Shown: piece by piece, positions 5,678-5,729 of the stretch
Numbering within the stretch: position 1 is the stretch's first letter
Layout: every line of letters begins with the position of its first letter
Assembly: GCA_009927255.1 (NCBI GenBank)
Contig: RFNJ01000040.1
Coordinates: forward strand, 1 to 5,729
Direction: 5' to 3'
Length of the DNA: 5,729 nt
Origin: Pseudomonadota bacterium
GTDB lineage: Bacteria > Pseudomonadota > Alphaproteobacteria > UBA2136 > UBA6156
Notes under the pieces: generated by a model
What the model saw: the letters and a program-made list of their open reading frames with translations, nothing else
Databases searched by the model: none
Told to the model about the DNA's origin: nothing
Position numbers and translations under genes: made by a program

Positions 5678-5729
5678 TTCATTTTCCTTGCAAGGGCAGG
5701 TAAAAACATCCCCCAACCTCGGGCCTTCC

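Noticed and set aside
5686..5695. CCTTGCAAGG palindrome after rpoZ as a terminator
   Set aside because: Five base pairs with no loop and no T-run; too weak, and the window ends shortly after.
5192..5716. - strand ORF of 174 codons opposite rpoZ
   Set aside because: Gly, Val and Phe-rich antisense of the rpoZ acidic tail; rpoZ itself is unmistakable.

Overview
The window looks like chromosomal core-gene DNA from a Gram-negative alphaproteobacterium. It is moderately GC-rich and gene-dense. The lineage call rests on an omega subunit with alphaproteobacterial-type N-terminal sequence and a long acidic tail, on RecO with the alphaproteobacterial-style VSPASGRAV and LLPLP motifs, and on the SmpB opening GIIAENRKARF. 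KdsA implies an outer membrane with KDO-containing LPS. No phage, plasmid, transposase, tRNA, rRNA or CRISPR gene is visible.

Layout. (1) Positions 1-1733, + strand: the C-terminal half of the transcription-repair coupling factor Mfd, cut by the left edge. It carries an in-frame insertion of about 100 bp (1162-1263) that folds into two adjacent hairpins. (2) Positions 1753-3722, - strand: a compact run recO-kdsA-ftsB, convergent with mfd. kdsA and ftsB overlap by one base and recO and kdsA are 33 bases apart, so they probably form one operon. (3) Positions 3723-3847: the divergent recO/smpB intergenic region. Its - strand holds eight runs of G, enough for two tandem G-quadruplex motifs just upstream of recO. 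(4) Positions 3848-5677, + strand: smpB, a short gene for a PanC-like protein without the catalytic motifs, and rpoZ. Each gap in this trio holds a long palindrome (4360-4432 and 4980-5047). The two share a core but differ in stem sequence with compensating changes. rpoZ has its own promoter-like region below an A/T-rich tract. (5) Positions 5678-5729: the 3' flank of rpoZ, in which I see only a small palindrome around 5686-5695.

The genes serve housekeeping roles: transcription-coupled repair (mfd), recombination repair (recO), LPS inner-core synthesis (kdsA), division (ftsB), ribosome rescue (smpB) and transcription (rpoZ). The + strand is C- and A-rich whichever strand is coding, which looks like a replication-strand bias. 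On that reading the recO-kdsA-ftsB operon lies on the leading strand.

The most interesting material is the non-coding or inserted structure: the palindromic peptide insertion in Mfd, the covarying pair of intergenic palindromes, the recO G-rich leader, and the motif-less PanC relative between smpB and rpoZ.
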